Shown here one piece after another: positions 17,623 to 25,293 of a stretch of 64,000 nt of DNA. Positions within the stretch are counted from its first letter, which is position 1; every line of letters begins with the position of its first letter. This stretch comes from Hydrogenophaga sp. (GTDB lineage: Bacteria > Pseudomonadota > Gammaproteobacteria > Burkholderiales > Burkholderiaceae_C). The notes under the pieces are model-generated. The model was given only the letters and a program-made list of their open reading frames with translations. It made no database searches and was not told the origin of the DNA. The stretch lies in assembly GCF_011390835.1 (NCBI RefSeq), contig NZ_JAABRQ010000010.1, positions 53,703 through 117,702 of the forward strand, read 5' to 3'. The translations under genes and the position numbers were made by a program.

Positions 17623-19053
17623 ATGAAAAAGCTGATTGTTTCCCTCACGCTGGGCTTGAGCCTGGCCCTGGGCGGGCTGAGCGCCATCGCCCAGACCACC
17701 ACCGAAGCGCCGCCCGCTGCGACCGCACCTGCCGACGCAGCCGCGGCAGCGCCCGATGCCGCTGCAGCCCCTGCGATGGCGGTTGAAGCCGCTCCCGCCG
17801 CAGAAGCTGCGGCGCCTGCGCCCACTGTGGACAAAGGCGACGTGGCCTGGATGATGGTCTCCACCATCTTAGTGGTCATGATGGTCATCCCCGGCCTGGC
17901 CTTGTTTTACGGCGGCCTGGTCCGCAGCAAGAACATGCTGTCGGTGCTGATGCAGGTGATGGTTGTGTTCTCCCTGATCTCGGTGTTGTGGGCCGTCTAC
18001 GGTTACAGCCTGGCTTTTGGCGGCGAAGGACTCATCATCGGCAACCTGAGCAAGGTGTTCCTGATGGGTGTCACGCCAGATTCGCTGGCAGACACCTTCA
18101 CCGATGGCGTGAAGATCCCTGAGTACATCTTCATCGCCTTCCAGTGCACCTTCGCTGGCATCACCTGCGCGCTGATCGTGGGCTCGTTTGCCGAGCGCAT
18201 CAAGTTCGGCTCGGTGCTGCTGTTCTGCGCCCTTTGGTTCACCTTCAGCTACCTGCCGATCGCTCACATGGTGTGGGGTACCGGTGGCTACCTGCTCGAC
18301 AAGGGTGCACTGGACTTCGCCGGCGGAACCGTGGTTCACATCAACGCGGCCATGGCCGGTCTGGTGGGTGCCTATGTGGTGGGCAAGCGCATCGGCTACG
18401 GAAAAGAATCGATGGCGCCTCACAGCCTGACGCTGACCATGGTGGGCGCTGCCATGCTGTGGGTTGGCTGGTTCGGCTTCAACGCCGGCTCCAACCTGGA
18501 AGCCAACACGTTTGTCGGCCTGCCGTTCATCAACACGCTGGTGGCCACCGCAGCCGCTGTGCTGGCCTGGTGCATCGGTGAGTCCCTGGGCAAGGGCAAG
18601 GCTTCGATGCTGGGCGCTGCGTCCGGCGCGGTGGCCGGCCTGGTGGCCATCACCCCGGCTTGCGGTTCGGTGGGTCCCATGGGCGCCATCATCATCGGCC
18701 TGATCGCCGGCTTCCTGTGCCTGTGGGGCGTGGGTGGTCTGAAGAGGATGCTCGGCGCCGACGACTCGCTCGACGTGTTCGGCATCCATGGCATCGGTGG
18801 CATCGTAGGTGCGCTCTTGGTGGGCGTGTTCGGCGCCCCTGGCCTGGGCGGCACCGGTGGCGACGACTTCTCCATCGGCGGCCAGCTGCTGATCCAGGCC
18901 GAAGGCGTGCTGATCACCATGGTGTGGTCGGGTGTGGTGGCCTTCATCTGCTACAAGATCGTCGACATGGTCATGGGTCTGCGCGTCACGGAAGAAGCCG
19001 AGCGCGAAGGTCTGGACATCACCTCGCACGGCGAGACGGCCTACGGCCGCTGA
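17623..19053 (+). CDS. amtB: Ammonium transporter AmtB
   Basis: This inner-membrane ammonium channel has 476 residues. A signal peptide (MKKLIVSLTLGLSLALGG) is followed by an unusually long Ala/Pro-rich linker (about 25-75), and then eleven transmembrane helices from DKGDVAWMMVSTILVVMMV on. Family signatures include FYGGLVRSKNMLS, FGGEGLIIGN, FNAGSNLEA (near the twin-His region) and the C-terminal HGIGGIVGALLVG. The ATG at 17623 has GAG upstream; an in-frame TTG at 17590 is rejected because the signal peptide starts at 17623. It is co-transcribed with glnK, whose product regulates it. A strong terminator follows. Confidence 0.96.
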   Translation: MKKLIVSLTLGLSLALGGLSAIAQTTTEAPPAATAPADAAAAAPDAAAAPAMAVEAAPAAEAAAPAPTVDKGDVAWMMVSTILVVMMVIPGLALFYGGLVRSKNMLSVLMQVMVVFSLISVLWAVYGYSLAFGGEGLIIGNLSKVFLMGVTPDSLADTFTDGVKIPEYIFIAFQCTFAGITCALIVGSFAERIKFGSVLLFCALWFTFSYLPIAHMVWGTGGYLLDKGALDFAGGTVVHINAAMAGLVGAYVVGKRIGYGKESMAPHSLTLTMVGAAMLWVGWFGFNAGSNLEANTFVGLPFINTLVATAAAVLAWCIGESLGKGKASMLGAASGAVAGLVAITPACGSVGPMGAIIIGLIAGFLCLWGVGGLKRMLGADDSLDVFGIHGIGGIVGALLVGVFGAPGLGGTGGDDFSIGGQLLIQAEGVLITMVWSGVVAFICYKIVDMVMGLRVTEEAEREGLDITSHGETAYGR

Positions 19054-19118
19054 CCCGGTCGAAGCCCCAGGCGGCGCACCCGCGCTGCCTGGGTGAACTG
19101 TTCTCCTTTGGATGTTGA

Positions 19119-19152
19119 ACCCGCGTTGCTGAAAGGCACGCGGGTCTTTTTT
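19119..19152 (+). terminator. Intrinsic terminator after amtB
   Basis: ACCCGCG pairs with CGCGGGT across a 13-base loop and is followed by seven T residues. It closes the glnK-amtB operon. Confidence 0.85.
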
Positions 19153-19233
19153 TGTTGGTGAACACATCACAGACAGCGATGAGCGCTCGCGGCAAGATGT
19201 GAATCTTCAGAACACCATGCCGAGGGGTACCTC

Positions 19234-19455
19234 ATGCCGGAAGTTTTCAATCAGCGCTGGCTGTACGCCGTCGTCGCCATCTGGCTCATCGCCTGTTGTG
19301 CCACCGCCCTGGCCGTCACGCCGCCGGGCGAGCGCAGCCTGCCGAGCGAGGTCTCGTTCAACGACACCCCCTTAAGCGAAAAACCGGCTGCGCGAGAGAA
19401 GCGCCTCGAGCGCGAATGCAAAGGCCGCCCCAACGCCGGCATGTGCCTGGGCTAA
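19234..19455 (+). CDS. Small secreted or lipoprotein-like protein (unknown)
   Basis: This 73-residue ORF has a GAGGGG ribosome site 7-12 bases upstream and an N-terminal hydrophobic segment (WLYAVVAIWLIACCATALAV) that looks like a signal peptide. The mature part is short, charged and ends KGRPNAGMCLG with a lone cysteine pair (ECKGR and MCLG). I recognise no family. Its good ribosome site and signal peptide argue that it is real. It stands alone between amtB and glcE. Confidence 0.6.
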   Translation: MPEVFNQRWLYAVVAIWLIACCATALAVTPPGERSLPSEVSFNDTPLSEKPAAREKRLERECKGRPNAGMCLG

Positions 19456-19530
19456 ATGCACTGACTCGCCGGCACTGACCAGGGGTAATCCCTAGGTCGC
19501 TGCGCTGGGACGCGCCTCTTCCGCTTGCGA

Positions 19531-19548
19531 TTGCACTGCGTTGTGCAA
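19531..19548. promoter_or_regulatory. Dyad upstream of glcE
   Basis: TTGCAC and GTGCAA are perfect inverted arms separated by six bases, lying 36 bases before the glcE start. This is suitable for a regulator, but no binding protein is indicated nearby. Confidence 0.35.
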
Positions 19549-19583
19549 AAAATTCAACGCCTCGCTCGAGGCTGGCCGCTACC

Positions 19584-20717
19584 ATGGCGGCCATGCAAGC
19601 ATCGTCCGACCACGCCCCCAGCCAATTGATCGACCAGGTGCGCGCCGCCAGCGCCGCGCGCCAGCCACTGCGCATCGTCGGTGGTGACAGCAAAACCTTT
19701 TACGGACAGCCGGGCAGCGATCCGCTGCTCAACACCAGCGACTGGCGCGGCATCAGCAGCCACGAACCCACCGAGCTGGTAGTGACGGTTCGCGCCGGCA
19801 CATCGCTGGCCGAGCTGGAGACAGCGCTGGCCGAGAAAGGCCAGTGCCTGCCGTTTGAGCCGCCACACTTTGGCCCGACCTCCACCATCGGCGGCGTGGT
19901 CGCCGCTGGTCTGGCAGGTCCGGCTCGCGCCAGCGCGGGTGGTGTGCGCGATTTTGTGCTCGGCATGCAATTCATCGACGGTCGCGGCGAGTGGCTCACT
20001 TTCGGCGGCCAGGTCATGAAGAACGTGGCTGGCTACGACGTCAGCCGCGTGATGGCGGGCAGCCTAGGCACGCTGGGGGTCATCACCGACGTTTCGCTCA
20101 AGGTGCTACCAGTGGCGCCGGCCGAGGCCACGCTGGTGTTTGAGCTTGGCCAGCACGATGCGCTCGAACAGCTGCACCGCTGGGGCGGCCAGCCCCTGCC
20201 GCTCAACGCCAGTTGCTGGGTGAAGGACGAGACCGTGGCGGGGCAACCCGAGCGCCTGTATGTGCGCCTGCGCGGCGCGGTCGCCGCGGTGGACGCCGCC
20301 TGCGAACGTTTGATCCGCGAAGCCGGGGGCCAGCGCATGGACAACGCGCAGGCCGCGGGCGACTGGACCGCCTGCCGGGACCAGACCCTGCCGTTTTTCC
20401 AGGCTCCGTCGCCGGACCTGTGCCTGTGGCGGCTGTCGCTGCCACAGACCGCGCCGGTGATGAAGCTGCCCCATGCGCAACTGGTGGAATGGCATGGTGC
20501 GCAGCGCTGGCTGTGGGCGCCGGCATCGGCCGCAGCCGACATTCGGGCGGCGGCGGTTTCGGTCCAGGGGCATGCCACCCTGTTTCGCGCGGGCGCCGAC
20601 GGGGCACCGGGTGTGCCGCGCTTCGATCGCCAGAGCGCCACCATCGAGACCATCACCCAACGCTTGCGCGCCGAGTTCGACCCGGCTGGCATTTTCAATC
20701 CCGGCCGGATGGGCTGA
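19584..20717 (+). CDS. glcE: Glycolate oxidase FAD-binding subunit GlcE
   Basis: The 377 residues match GlcE, the second FAD_binding_4-type subunit of the membrane-associated glycolate dehydrogenase that oxidises glycolate to glyoxylate. Visible are the PP-loop LRIVGGDSKTFYG, the segment FGPTSTIGGVVAAGLAGPAR, the GGQVMKNVAGYDVSRVMAGS motif and the C-terminal FDPAGIFNPGRM. GlcE lacks the full substrate site, which is on GlcD. No glcD lies in this window, although glcF follows after five bases. The start may alternatively be the internal ATG at 19593. Confidence 0.93.
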   Translation: MAAMQASSDHAPSQLIDQVRAASAARQPLRIVGGDSKTFYGQPGSDPLLNTSDWRGISSHEPTELVVTVRAGTSLAELETALAEKGQCLPFEPPHFGPTSTIGGVVAAGLAGPARASAGGVRDFVLGMQFIDGRGEWLTFGGQVMKNVAGYDVSRVMAGSLGTLGVITDVSLKVLPVAPAEATLVFELGQHDALEQLHRWGGQPLPLNASCWVKDETVAGQPERLYVRLRGAVAAVDAACERLIREAGGQRMDNAQAAGDWTACRDQTLPFFQAPSPDLCLWRLSLPQTAPVMKLPHAQLVEWHGAQRWLWAPASAAADIRAAAVSVQGHATLFRAGADGAPGVPRFDRQSATIETITQRLRAEFDPAGIFNPGRMG

Positions 20718-20722
20718 ACGCC

Positions 20723-21952
20723 ATGCAAACCCAACTCTCCCCTGAATACCAGAACCGAGCCGACGGCCGTGCGGCCGAAGCCATCCTGCGCAAGTGTGTG
20801 CACTGCGGTTTCTGCACCGCCACCTGCCCGACCTACCAGCTGTTGGGCGACGAACTCGATGGTCCGCGCGGACGCATCTATTTGATGAAGCAGGTGCTAG
20901 AGGGCGCTGCGCCCACGCGCAAAACGCAGATGCACCTGGACCGGTGCCTTACCTGCCGAAACTGCGAAACCACTTGCCCCAGTGGTGTCGACTACGGTCA
21001 CCTGATCGACATCGGCCGCAAGATCGTAGATGAAAAAGTGCCAAGGCCGGCGACGGAGAAAGCCGTGCGCTGGCTGCTCAAGGAAGGCCTGCCGTCACCG
21101 CTTTTTGGTCCGGCCATGAAGATGGGGCAACTCATTCGCCCGCTGATGCCCGACGTGCTCAAGAACAAGGTGCCCGCCAAACAAAACCCGGGGGCCTGGC
21201 CCACGCAGATCCATGCGCGCAAGGTGCTGATGCTGGCCGGTTGCGTGCAGCCGAGCATGATGCCCAATATCAACAGCGCCACCGCCCGCGTGCTGGACGC
21301 TGCGGGCATCCAGACTGTGATCGCGCCCAAGGCCGGCTGTTGCGGCGCGGTGAAATTCCACCTGAACGACCAGGACGGCGGCAAGGCGGAAATGCGCGCC
21401 AACATCGACGCCTGGTGGGCCCACGTTGAGAGCGGGGTCGAAGCCATCGTGATGAACGCCTCGGGCTGCGGCGTCACTATCAAGGAGTACGGCCACATCC
21501 TGGCCGACGACCCAGTCTACGCGACCAAGGCCGCGCGCATCAGCGAACTCACCCAGGATCTGAGCGAACTGCTGCCAGCCTTGGTGCCGGTGCTCAAGCC
21601 GAAGTTCGCGAAAGCGCCCGACGCCAGCAAGGTGGTGGGCTTTCACCCGCCTTGCACGCTGCAACACGGCCAGCAGCTCAAAGGGGGCGTCGAGCAGCAC
21701 CTAAGCGCTTTGGGCTTCACCGTCATGGTGGCGCAGAACGAAGCACACTTGTGCTGCGGCTCGGCTGGCACTTATTCGGTGCTCAACCCCAAACTGTCCT
21801 ACCAGCTGCGCGACCGCAAGCTTGGCCATTTGACCGAACTGAAGCCCGCAGTCATCACTAGCGCCAACATCGGCTGCATCACCCACTTGCAAAGCGGCAC
21901 ACAGACGCCGGTGCGTCATTGGGTCGAGGTGCTGGACGACGCGCTTTCATGA
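20723..21952 (+). CDS. glcF: Glycolate oxidase iron-sulfur subunit GlcF
   Basis: The 409-residue protein carries two ferredoxin-like 4Fe-4S motifs near the N-terminus (CVHCGFCTATCP and CLTCRNCETTCPSG). It also has the two CCG-domain repeats typical of GlcF/HdrD proteins (AGCCGAVKFH and HLCCGSAGTYSV), with HPPCTLQHGQQ between. It conveys electrons from the flavin subunits to the quinone pool. The ATG at 20723 lies five bases after glcE. The longer in-frame extension upstream overlaps glcE and is ignored. LrgA/LrgB-like genes follow in the same direction. Confidence 0.94.
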   Translation: MQTQLSPEYQNRADGRAAEAILRKCVHCGFCTATCPTYQLLGDELDGPRGRIYLMKQVLEGAAPTRKTQMHLDRCLTCRNCETTCPSGVDYGHLIDIGRKIVDEKVPRPATEKAVRWLLKEGLPSPLFGPAMKMGQLIRPLMPDVLKNKVPAKQNPGAWPTQIHARKVLMLAGCVQPSMMPNINSATARVLDAAGIQTVIAPKAGCCGAVKFHLNDQDGGKAEMRANIDAWWAHVESGVEAIVMNASGCGVTIKEYGHILADDPVYATKAARISELTQDLSELLPALVPVLKPKFAKAPDASKVVGFHPPCTLQHGQQLKGGVEQHLSALGFTVMVAQNEAHLCCGSAGTYSVLNPKLSYQLRDRKLGHLTELKPAVITSANIGCITHLQSGTQTPVRHWVEVLDDALS

Positions 21953-21956
21953 TGAA

Positions 21957-22148
21957 CCCCCCGTGCCGCCTGCGGCGTCACCCCCTAGGGGGCGATGCGA
22001 GTGGCCCGGCAAAGCCGGTTCCGTCGCATCCTGAACGAAGATCCCTCGCGCCGGAAGTGCCGTTCTCTCAGGGAACCGCGGAACCGCCTTGGCCGGGCCG
22101 CCACTGCCGCCCCCTGGGTGGTGACGGCAAAGCCGGCGCGGGGGGGAC
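21957..22148 (+). repeat. Dispersed intergenic element, full-length copy A (~190 bp)
   Basis: This element fills the whole glcF-lrgA gap. Its two halves are imperfect inverted copies of each other: a C-run, GCCGCCTGCGGCGTCACCCCC, GGGGGCG, then CCCGGCAAAGCCGGTTCC, mirrored at the right end to GACGGCAAAGCCGGCGCGGGGG. The same ~190-base unit in inverted orientation occupies 25096-25293. It contains no ORF of interest and resembles a miniature or REP/BIME-type element. Confidence 0.8.
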
Positions 22149-22508
22149 ATGATTGCTGCTCTCGCCACCTTGCTTGTTTTCCAGTTGCTGGGCGAAGCGC
22201 TGGTGTTTGTCTCGGGCGCGCCGGTGCCTGGGCCGGTGGTGGGGCTGGCCTTGTTGCTGTTCACGCTGGTGCTGCGGCCCACGTTGGTGACGGGCCTCAA
22301 ACCCACCGCCCAGACCCTGTTGCAACACCTCTCGCTGCTGTTCGTGCCGGCTGGCGTGGGCGTGATGCTGCATTTGCAGCGCCTGGGCGATGAGGCGCTG
22401 GCTATCGGGGTGGCGCTGGTGGTCAGCACCTGGGTCGGGCTGGCGAGTGCGGCGCTCACCATGGCCTGGCTGATCAAGCGCGTGCAAGCCTCCAAGGACA
22501 AAGCATGA
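22149..22508 (+). CDS. CidA/LrgA family membrane protein
   Basis: The 119 residues form four transmembrane helices with the LrgA hallmark GAPVPGPVVGLALLL in helix two and VPAGVGVMLH in the third. The family was named for holin-like effects on murein hydrolase export. The fused plant homologue PLGG1 is a chloroplast glycolate/glycerate carrier. Its start ATG immediately follows the repeat element, and its stop overlaps the lrgB-like start by four bases. With glcEF directly upstream, glycolate transport is the attractive reading, as an inference. Confidence 0.88.
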   Translation: MIAALATLLVFQLLGEALVFVSGAPVPGPVVGLALLLFTLVLRPTLVTGLKPTAQTLLQHLSLLFVPAGVGVMLHLQRLGDEALAIGVALVVSTWVGLASAALTMAWLIKRVQASKDKA

Positions 22509-23245
22509 CGCCGGGGCTGCCGCTTGCGCTCAACGAGGTGTGGGTCTATCTCTCAGCGACCCCGCTGCTGGGCCTGACCGCCACGCTGCTGGTTTACCAT
22601 GGCGCCTTCCTGATTTACCAGCGCAGCGGTTTTCATCCTTTGGCCAACCCGGTGGCCATGTCGGTGATCGCGCTGGGCACGCTGCTCTGGGCCACCGGTA
22701 CGCCTTACGCTACCTATTTCGAAGGCGCGCAGTTCGTGCACTTTTTGCTCGGCCCTGCCACGGTGGCGCTGGCCGTGCCCCTGTTCGAACAGCTCGACCG
22801 TTTGAAGCGGTTGTGGCTACCGATGTTCGGCGCGTTGGTGGTCGGTACCCTGGCCGCGACCGCCAGCGCGATCGCGATCGGCTGGGCACTGGGCGCTTCC
22901 CGGGCCACGCTCGCCTCGCTGGCGCCCAAGTCGGTCACCACGCCGGTGGCCATGGGCATTGCCGAGAAGATTGGTGGCCTGCCTTCGCTCACCGCGGTGC
23001 TGGTGGTGAGCACCGGCATCGTGGGCGCGGCCAGCGCACGTTTCCTGTTCGACGCCTTGCGCATCCACGACCCCATGGTGCGCGGATTTGCCCTCGGTAC
23101 CGCTGCACACGGCATCGGTACCGCCCGCGCGTTTCAGGTGAGTGAAGAGGCCGGCGCTTTTGCCGGCCTGGCGATGGGGCTGTGCGCCCTTTTCAGCGCG
23201 GTGGCGCTGCCGCTGGTGGCGGGTGTGCTGCTGCGCTGGGTTTAG
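22505..23245 (+). CDS. LrgB family transporter (candidate glycolate carrier subunit)
   Basis: This 246-residue polytopic membrane protein has the LrgB core: LLGPATVALAVPLFEQ, APKSVTTPVAMGIAEKIGG and AAHGIGTARAFQVSEEAGAF. It forms a pair with the LrgA-like protein through an ATGA overlap. LrgAB in bacteria affects cell lysis and pyruvate uptake, and the PLGG1 fusion in plants carries glycolate and glycerate. Position downstream of glcE and glcF supports substrate supply to glycolate oxidase. The protein is full length, with no missing segment seen. Confidence 0.9.
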   Translation: MTPGLPLALNEVWVYLSATPLLGLTATLLVYHGAFLIYQRSGFHPLANPVAMSVIALGTLLWATGTPYATYFEGAQFVHFLLGPATVALAVPLFEQLDRLKRLWLPMFGALVVGTLAATASAIAIGWALGASRATLASLAPKSVTTPVAMGIAEKIGGLPSLTAVLVVSTGIVGAASARFLFDALRIHDPMVRGFALGTAAHGIGTARAFQVSEEAGAFAGLAMGLCALFSAVALPLVAGVLLRWV

Positions 23246-23248
23246 ATA

Positions 23249-23289
23249 CCCCCCCGCGCGGGCTGCACCGTCACCCCCCCAGGGGGCGG
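23249..23289. repeat. Palindromic intergenic repeat, end fragment
   Basis: The block of C-run, GCGCGGGCTGCACCGTCACC, C-run and GGGGGCGG equals one terminus of the ~190-bp element. It fills the convergent gap between the lrgB-like and glutathione peroxidase genes. Confidence 0.7.
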
Positions 23290-23772
23290 TTACCCCAGCG
23301 CCTCTTCGATGTCCTTGGCGAGTTTCTCAGGCGCGTCCTGTGGCGCGTAGCGCTTGATCACGCGGCCGTCCTTGCCAACCAGGAACTTGGTGAAGTTCCA
23401 CTTGATGGCCTTGCTGCCCAGCAGGCCAGGGGCTTCTGCGCTGAGCCACTGGTAAAGCGGGTGGGCTTCGGCGCCGTTGACGTCGACCTTGCTCATCATC
23501 GGAAAGCTCACTCCGTAATTGCGCTGGCAAAAGGTAGCTATTTCGGCGTTGCTACCGGGATCCTGGCGGCCAAACTGGTTGCACGGGAAACCGAGCACCA
23601 CAAGGCCACGGTGGCCGTAGGTCTGGTGCAGTTTCTCCAGGCCACCGAACTGCGGCGTGAAGCCGCAGGCGCTCGCGGTGTTGACGATCAACAGCGGTTT
23701 GCCGCGGTATTGGTCCAGGCGGACCGGCTGGCCGCCAATGGACTGGGCTTCGAAATCGTAGAGGCTGGACAT
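23290..23772 (-). CDS. Glutathione peroxidase (Cys type)
   Basis: The 160 residues form a compact thioredoxin-fold peroxidase. The catalytic tetrad is visible: Cys in NTASACGFTPQFGGLE (cysteine instead of selenocysteine), Gln/Asn in GFPCNQFGRQDPGSN and Trp/Asn in KWNFTKFLV. Such bacterial enzymes reduce peroxides, often with thioredoxin rather than glutathione. ATG 23772 (MSSLYDFEAQ) with AGGAG upstream is preferred over a longer frame from 23904 that starts with a low-complexity His/Arg stretch. It is a single gene, convergent with lrgB. Confidence 0.93.
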   Translation of the reverse strand: MSSLYDFEAQSIGGQPVRLDQYRGKPLLIVNTASACGFTPQFGGLEKLHQTYGHRGLVVLGFPCNQFGRQDPGSNAEIATFCQRNYGVSFPMMSKVDVNGAEAHPLYQWLSAEAPGLLGSKAIKWNFTKFLVGKDGRVIKRYAPQDAPEKLAKDIEEALG

Positions 23773-23948
23773 GGGCGAACTCCTGCGGTGATCGAGTGAC
23801 GTGACAAAGGATTGTGGCTTGCCGTCTAAGCGCTTGTGCGATCTGTGGCGTTTGTGCGTTTTATGGCTCATTTCTGCGGATCGACTAGGAACCAGAAAGG
23901 GCATACTGGCTCCGGTAACCCATTTTTAGACAGCAGCGGGGGCGCTTG

Positions 23949-25094
23949 ATGCGTGGTTCTTACACAGTGGCCTTGGTGGGCTTCGCGCAAAGCGAGGCGT
24001 CGACCTTCGAGTCGTTTTTTCGGCTTGCAGCGCGCCGCCCGCCCGGCTATCGGGTGCAGGACGAGGTGATCGATGCGCAGATCCTGATCGTCAACGCTGA
24101 TAACCCGCAGGCCTTGCACTTGGTGCGGCATGCCGACCTGCCCGGGCGGGTGCTGCTGGTGGGCAACAGCGACGGTGGCACCGGCTGGCCGCTGCAGCGA
24201 AAGCCGGTCAAGCTGGTGGCGGTGCTGGCTGAGCTCGATGGCATCGTAGGCGGCAAACCGGCTGCATTGCCCGTGGCCACATCCTCTCTCCGGCCCGCGG
24301 CCGCGACCCAACACGACCCTCCCGTGCAGCCGCGTCAAGGAGGCGACCGCTCTTTTGCCCAGACCGAGCCCTATCAGAGTCGGCAGACACCGCTCCTCAA
24401 GCCCACCATGGCGCCACGTCGGCGCGCCAAAGACACAGAATTCCCGCCCACCCGGCCTATGACACACGGCGAGGCGGTCGCAGCTCGGATGACCGAGCCC
24501 GCCGCACCGCAGGCCCCGGTGCGCGCGGCGGCGCCCGCGCAGCGCCCGGGTGTCATGGGTGTCACGGACTTTGGTGGTCTGGAAGATTTGCCGCTGCCCG
24601 CCTCCAGGCTGAACCGCAGCCCAAGCGACTCGGCGCAGGAGAGATCTCCGCCCAGTCTCAGCAAGGCGCCAGCGGTGCCCGAAGTGCAGCGCGGCGAGGT
24701 GCTGCTGGTGGCCGAGAGTCTGGTCGAAGGCCGTATCCTGCTCAAGCGCTTCAAGAAATACAACCTGAATGTCGACTGGTCACGCGAAGCGACCCAGGCG
24801 GTGGTGATGCTCAAGGCCCATCCCTACCGGCTGGTGGTGGTTGACCGGCTCAGCGGCGAGCCCGATGCCTTCCAGGTCTGCCGCACCGCCAAGCAGCAAA
24901 AGCAGCTCGGCAAGCCGCCCGTGGTGATCATGTTTGCTGCCATCGCAGGCAGCATGGACCGCATGAAGGCTGGACTGGCCGGCAGCGATGCCTACCTCTC
25001 GCGGTCGGTGGCTGAGTCCGACCTCTACAAGGTGCTTGCCCAGCACCGGCTGGTCAATCTCGACGGCTTCCAGAAGACGTCAGTGGATTTCTAG
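23949..25094 (+). CDS. Double receiver-like protein with degenerate phosphorylation site
   Basis: The 381 residues comprise an N-terminal alpha/beta domain (about 1-95; VALVGFAQSEAS, ILIVNADNPQALHLVR, GRVLLVGNS) that resembles a pseudo-receiver. A long disordered Pro/Ala/Arg-rich linker follows (about 105-245). The C-terminal receiver-like domain (about 248-370) has the Asp strand RLVVVDRLSGEPD, but the acidic pair of strand one is reduced to AES, and the strand-five lysine is replaced (SDAYLSRSV). Phosphotransfer is therefore doubtful. It may be a scaffold in signalling or motility; no partner kinase or output domain is near. The start is ATG 23949, and an in-frame TTG lies three bases before. 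Confidence 0.75.
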   Translation: MRGSYTVALVGFAQSEASTFESFFRLAARRPPGYRVQDEVIDAQILIVNADNPQALHLVRHADLPGRVLLVGNSDGGTGWPLQRKPVKLVAVLAELDGIVGGKPAALPVATSSLRPAAATQHDPPVQPRQGGDRSFAQTEPYQSRQTPLLKPTMAPRRRAKDTEFPPTRPMTHGEAVAARMTEPAAPQAPVRAAAPAQRPGVMGVTDFGGLEDLPLPASRLNRSPSDSAQERSPPSLSKAPAVPEVQRGEVLLVAESLVEGRILLKRFKKYNLNVDWSREATQAVVMLKAHPYRLVVVDRLSGEPDAFQVCRTAKQQKQLGKPPVVIMFAAIAGSMDRMKAGLAGSDAYLSRSVAESDLYKVLAQHRLVNLDGFQKTSVDF

Positions 25095-25095
25095 T

Positions 25096-25293
25096 CTGCC
25101 CCCGCGCCGGCTTCGCCGTCACCGCCCAAGGGGCCGGCACTGGCGGCCTGGCAAAGTCGGTTCCGCGGTGCCCTAGAACAACTTGCCCTCTGGCGCGAGC
25201 CTTCTTCAACCCAGGATGCGGTGGAACCGGCTTTGCCGGGCCACTCGCATCGCCGGCTGGGGGGTGACGCCGCAGGCGGCAGGGGGTACCCAT
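25096..25293 (-). repeat. Dispersed intergenic element, full-length copy B (inverted)
   Basis: The reverse complement aligns end to end with the copy at 21957-22148, including TGCCGCCTGCGGCGTCACCC, CGATGCGAGTGGCCCGGCAA, the central GAAGA...CTCGCGCC tract and the closing GGCGCGGGGG. It fills the convergent gap between the pseudo-receiver gene and lplT. The two copies differ mostly in the central 40 bases. Confidence 0.8.

Noticed and set aside
17869..19170. 433-codon minus-strand ORF across amtB
   Set aside because: Low-complexity antisense frame with no family pattern; amtB is unmistakable on the other strand.
20213..20722. N-terminal extension of GlcF reaching back into glcE
   Set aside because: Arg/Gly-rich nonsense overlapping glcE; the conserved GlcF start is at 20723.
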